Source of the DNA: Planctomycetota bacterium
Lineage (GTDB): Bacteria; Planctomycetota; J058; JARGOJ01
Direction of reading: 5' to 3'
NCBI GenBank assembly: GCA_029210225.1
Contig: JARGOJ010000464.1
Location: forward strand, 1-7,099
DNA length: 7,099 nucleotides
Of the stretch, positions 6,994 to 7,099 are shown one piece after another (position 1 is the stretch's first letter; every line of letters starts with the position of its first letter). Under the pieces are notes generated by a model, which worked only from the letters and a program-made list of their open reading frames with translations, made no database searches and was not told the origin of the DNA. Position numbers and translations under genes: made by a program.

Positions 6994-7029
6994 AGGCTTG
7001 CATGCCGTGGCCGATGGTGAGAGGATAAT

Positions 7030-7034
7030 AGGAG
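7030..7034 (+). promoter_or_regulatory. Ribosome binding site of the gene at 7039
   Basis: AGGAG ends 4 bases before the ATG at 7039. The spacing is slightly short but usable, and this is the best Shine-Dalgarno match in the right-hand end of the window. Confidence 0.45.
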
Positions 7035-7038
7035 CGCT

Positions 7039-7099
7039 ATGGGTAAGCAGGCTAGCCTTTATGTTGCGGCGTTACGCCGTGACCTATATCGACTCTTCA
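7039..7099 (+). CDS. Start of an unidentified gene, cut by the window end
   Basis: An ATG preceded by AGGAG opens a frame of 20 codons (MGKQASLYVAALRRDLYRLF) that runs off the window. This is too little to identify a family. The residues look like an amphipathic helix with basic positions. A second frame starting at ATG 7061 (MLRRYAVTYIDSS) is also open to the end but has a weaker ribosome binding site. The gene would be divergent from the kinase block and share its upstream region. Confidence 0.4.
   Translation, partial: MGKQASLYVAALRRDLYRLF
7067..7079. repeat. 13-base near-perfect palindrome at the window end
   Basis: CGGCGT and ACGCCG flank a single central T. The site lies 28 bases into the proposed gene at 7039. 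It may be a coding coincidence, an operator or a small RNA hairpin. Confidence 0.3.

Larger units (their letters stand above)
6813..7038. promoter_or_regulatory. Divergent intergenic region upstream of kinase A
   Basis: These 226 bases separate kinase A (minus) from a probable plus-strand gene and should hold promoters for both. I see an A8 tract (6878-6885), an imperfect hairpin (6905-6926) and a cluster of short inverted repeats (6961-6993). For kinase A, only weak -10 candidates are visible (TAACAT, plus-strand 6840-6845) with no good -35. For the plus gene, TTGAGA at 6973 resembles a -35, but no good -10 follows at normal spacing. The promoters therefore do not look like strong sigma-70 sites. 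Confidence 0.45.

Noticed and set aside
6816..7028. A 70-codon plus-strand open frame in the intergenic region, ending just before the gene at 7039
   Set aside because: No Shine-Dalgarno precedes it, the composition is Ser/Lys-rich without hydrophobic pattern, and it overlaps the expected promoter of kinase A.
1..7099. CRISPR arrays, tRNAs, transposases or phage genes
   Set aside because: I found no regularly spaced direct repeats, tRNA-like cloverleaf, transposase motif or phage gene; the only large repeat is the kinase duplication itself.

Overview
The window looks like chromosomal DNA from a bacterium that is rich in Ser/Thr kinases and has a lipoprotein-bearing cell envelope. Receptor kinases of about 950 residues (kinase domain, one membrane helix, long helical outer region), together with moderate GC, would suit Planctomycetota or a related or deltaproteobacterial lineage. 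That assignment is inference from gene style only; no rRNA or marker gene is present.

Layout: a small plus-strand lipoprotein gene (22-450) converges, with only 4 bases between the stops, on a minus-strand block. Read 5'->3', that block is kinase A (6812-3942), kinase B (3938-1083) and a DUF4442 hotdog-fold protein (985-455). The two kinases are full-length tandem paralogues, 956 and 951 residues, separated by 3 bases. Kinase B's ribosome binding site lies inside the last codons of kinase A. The hotdog gene follows after 97 bases and has its own good Shine-Dalgarno and a possible weak promoter. Upstream of kinase A is a 226-base intergenic region (6813-7038) with an A8 tract and several inverted repeats. 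A plus-strand gene probably begins at 7039 and runs off the window.

Both kinases keep the full set of catalytic motifs and an activation loop with a T-x-T pair, so both look active. Each has one transmembrane helix just after the kinase domain and then about 630 residues predicted to lie outside the cytoplasmic membrane. That outer region has TPR-like helical repeats, but as a whole I do not recognise its family. The simplest model is a pair of related membrane sensor kinases that are co-translated and could hetero-oligomerise. The DUF4442 protein may be a cotranscribed partner or merely a neighbour.

The most notable points are the uneven conservation between the two kinases (a 67-residue catalytic block is identical in protein and about 93% identical in DNA, with much lower identity on either side), the unnamed shared outer domain, and loss of the conserved subdomain IX glycine in kinase A only. 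I see no tRNA, rRNA, CRISPR array or insertion sequence.
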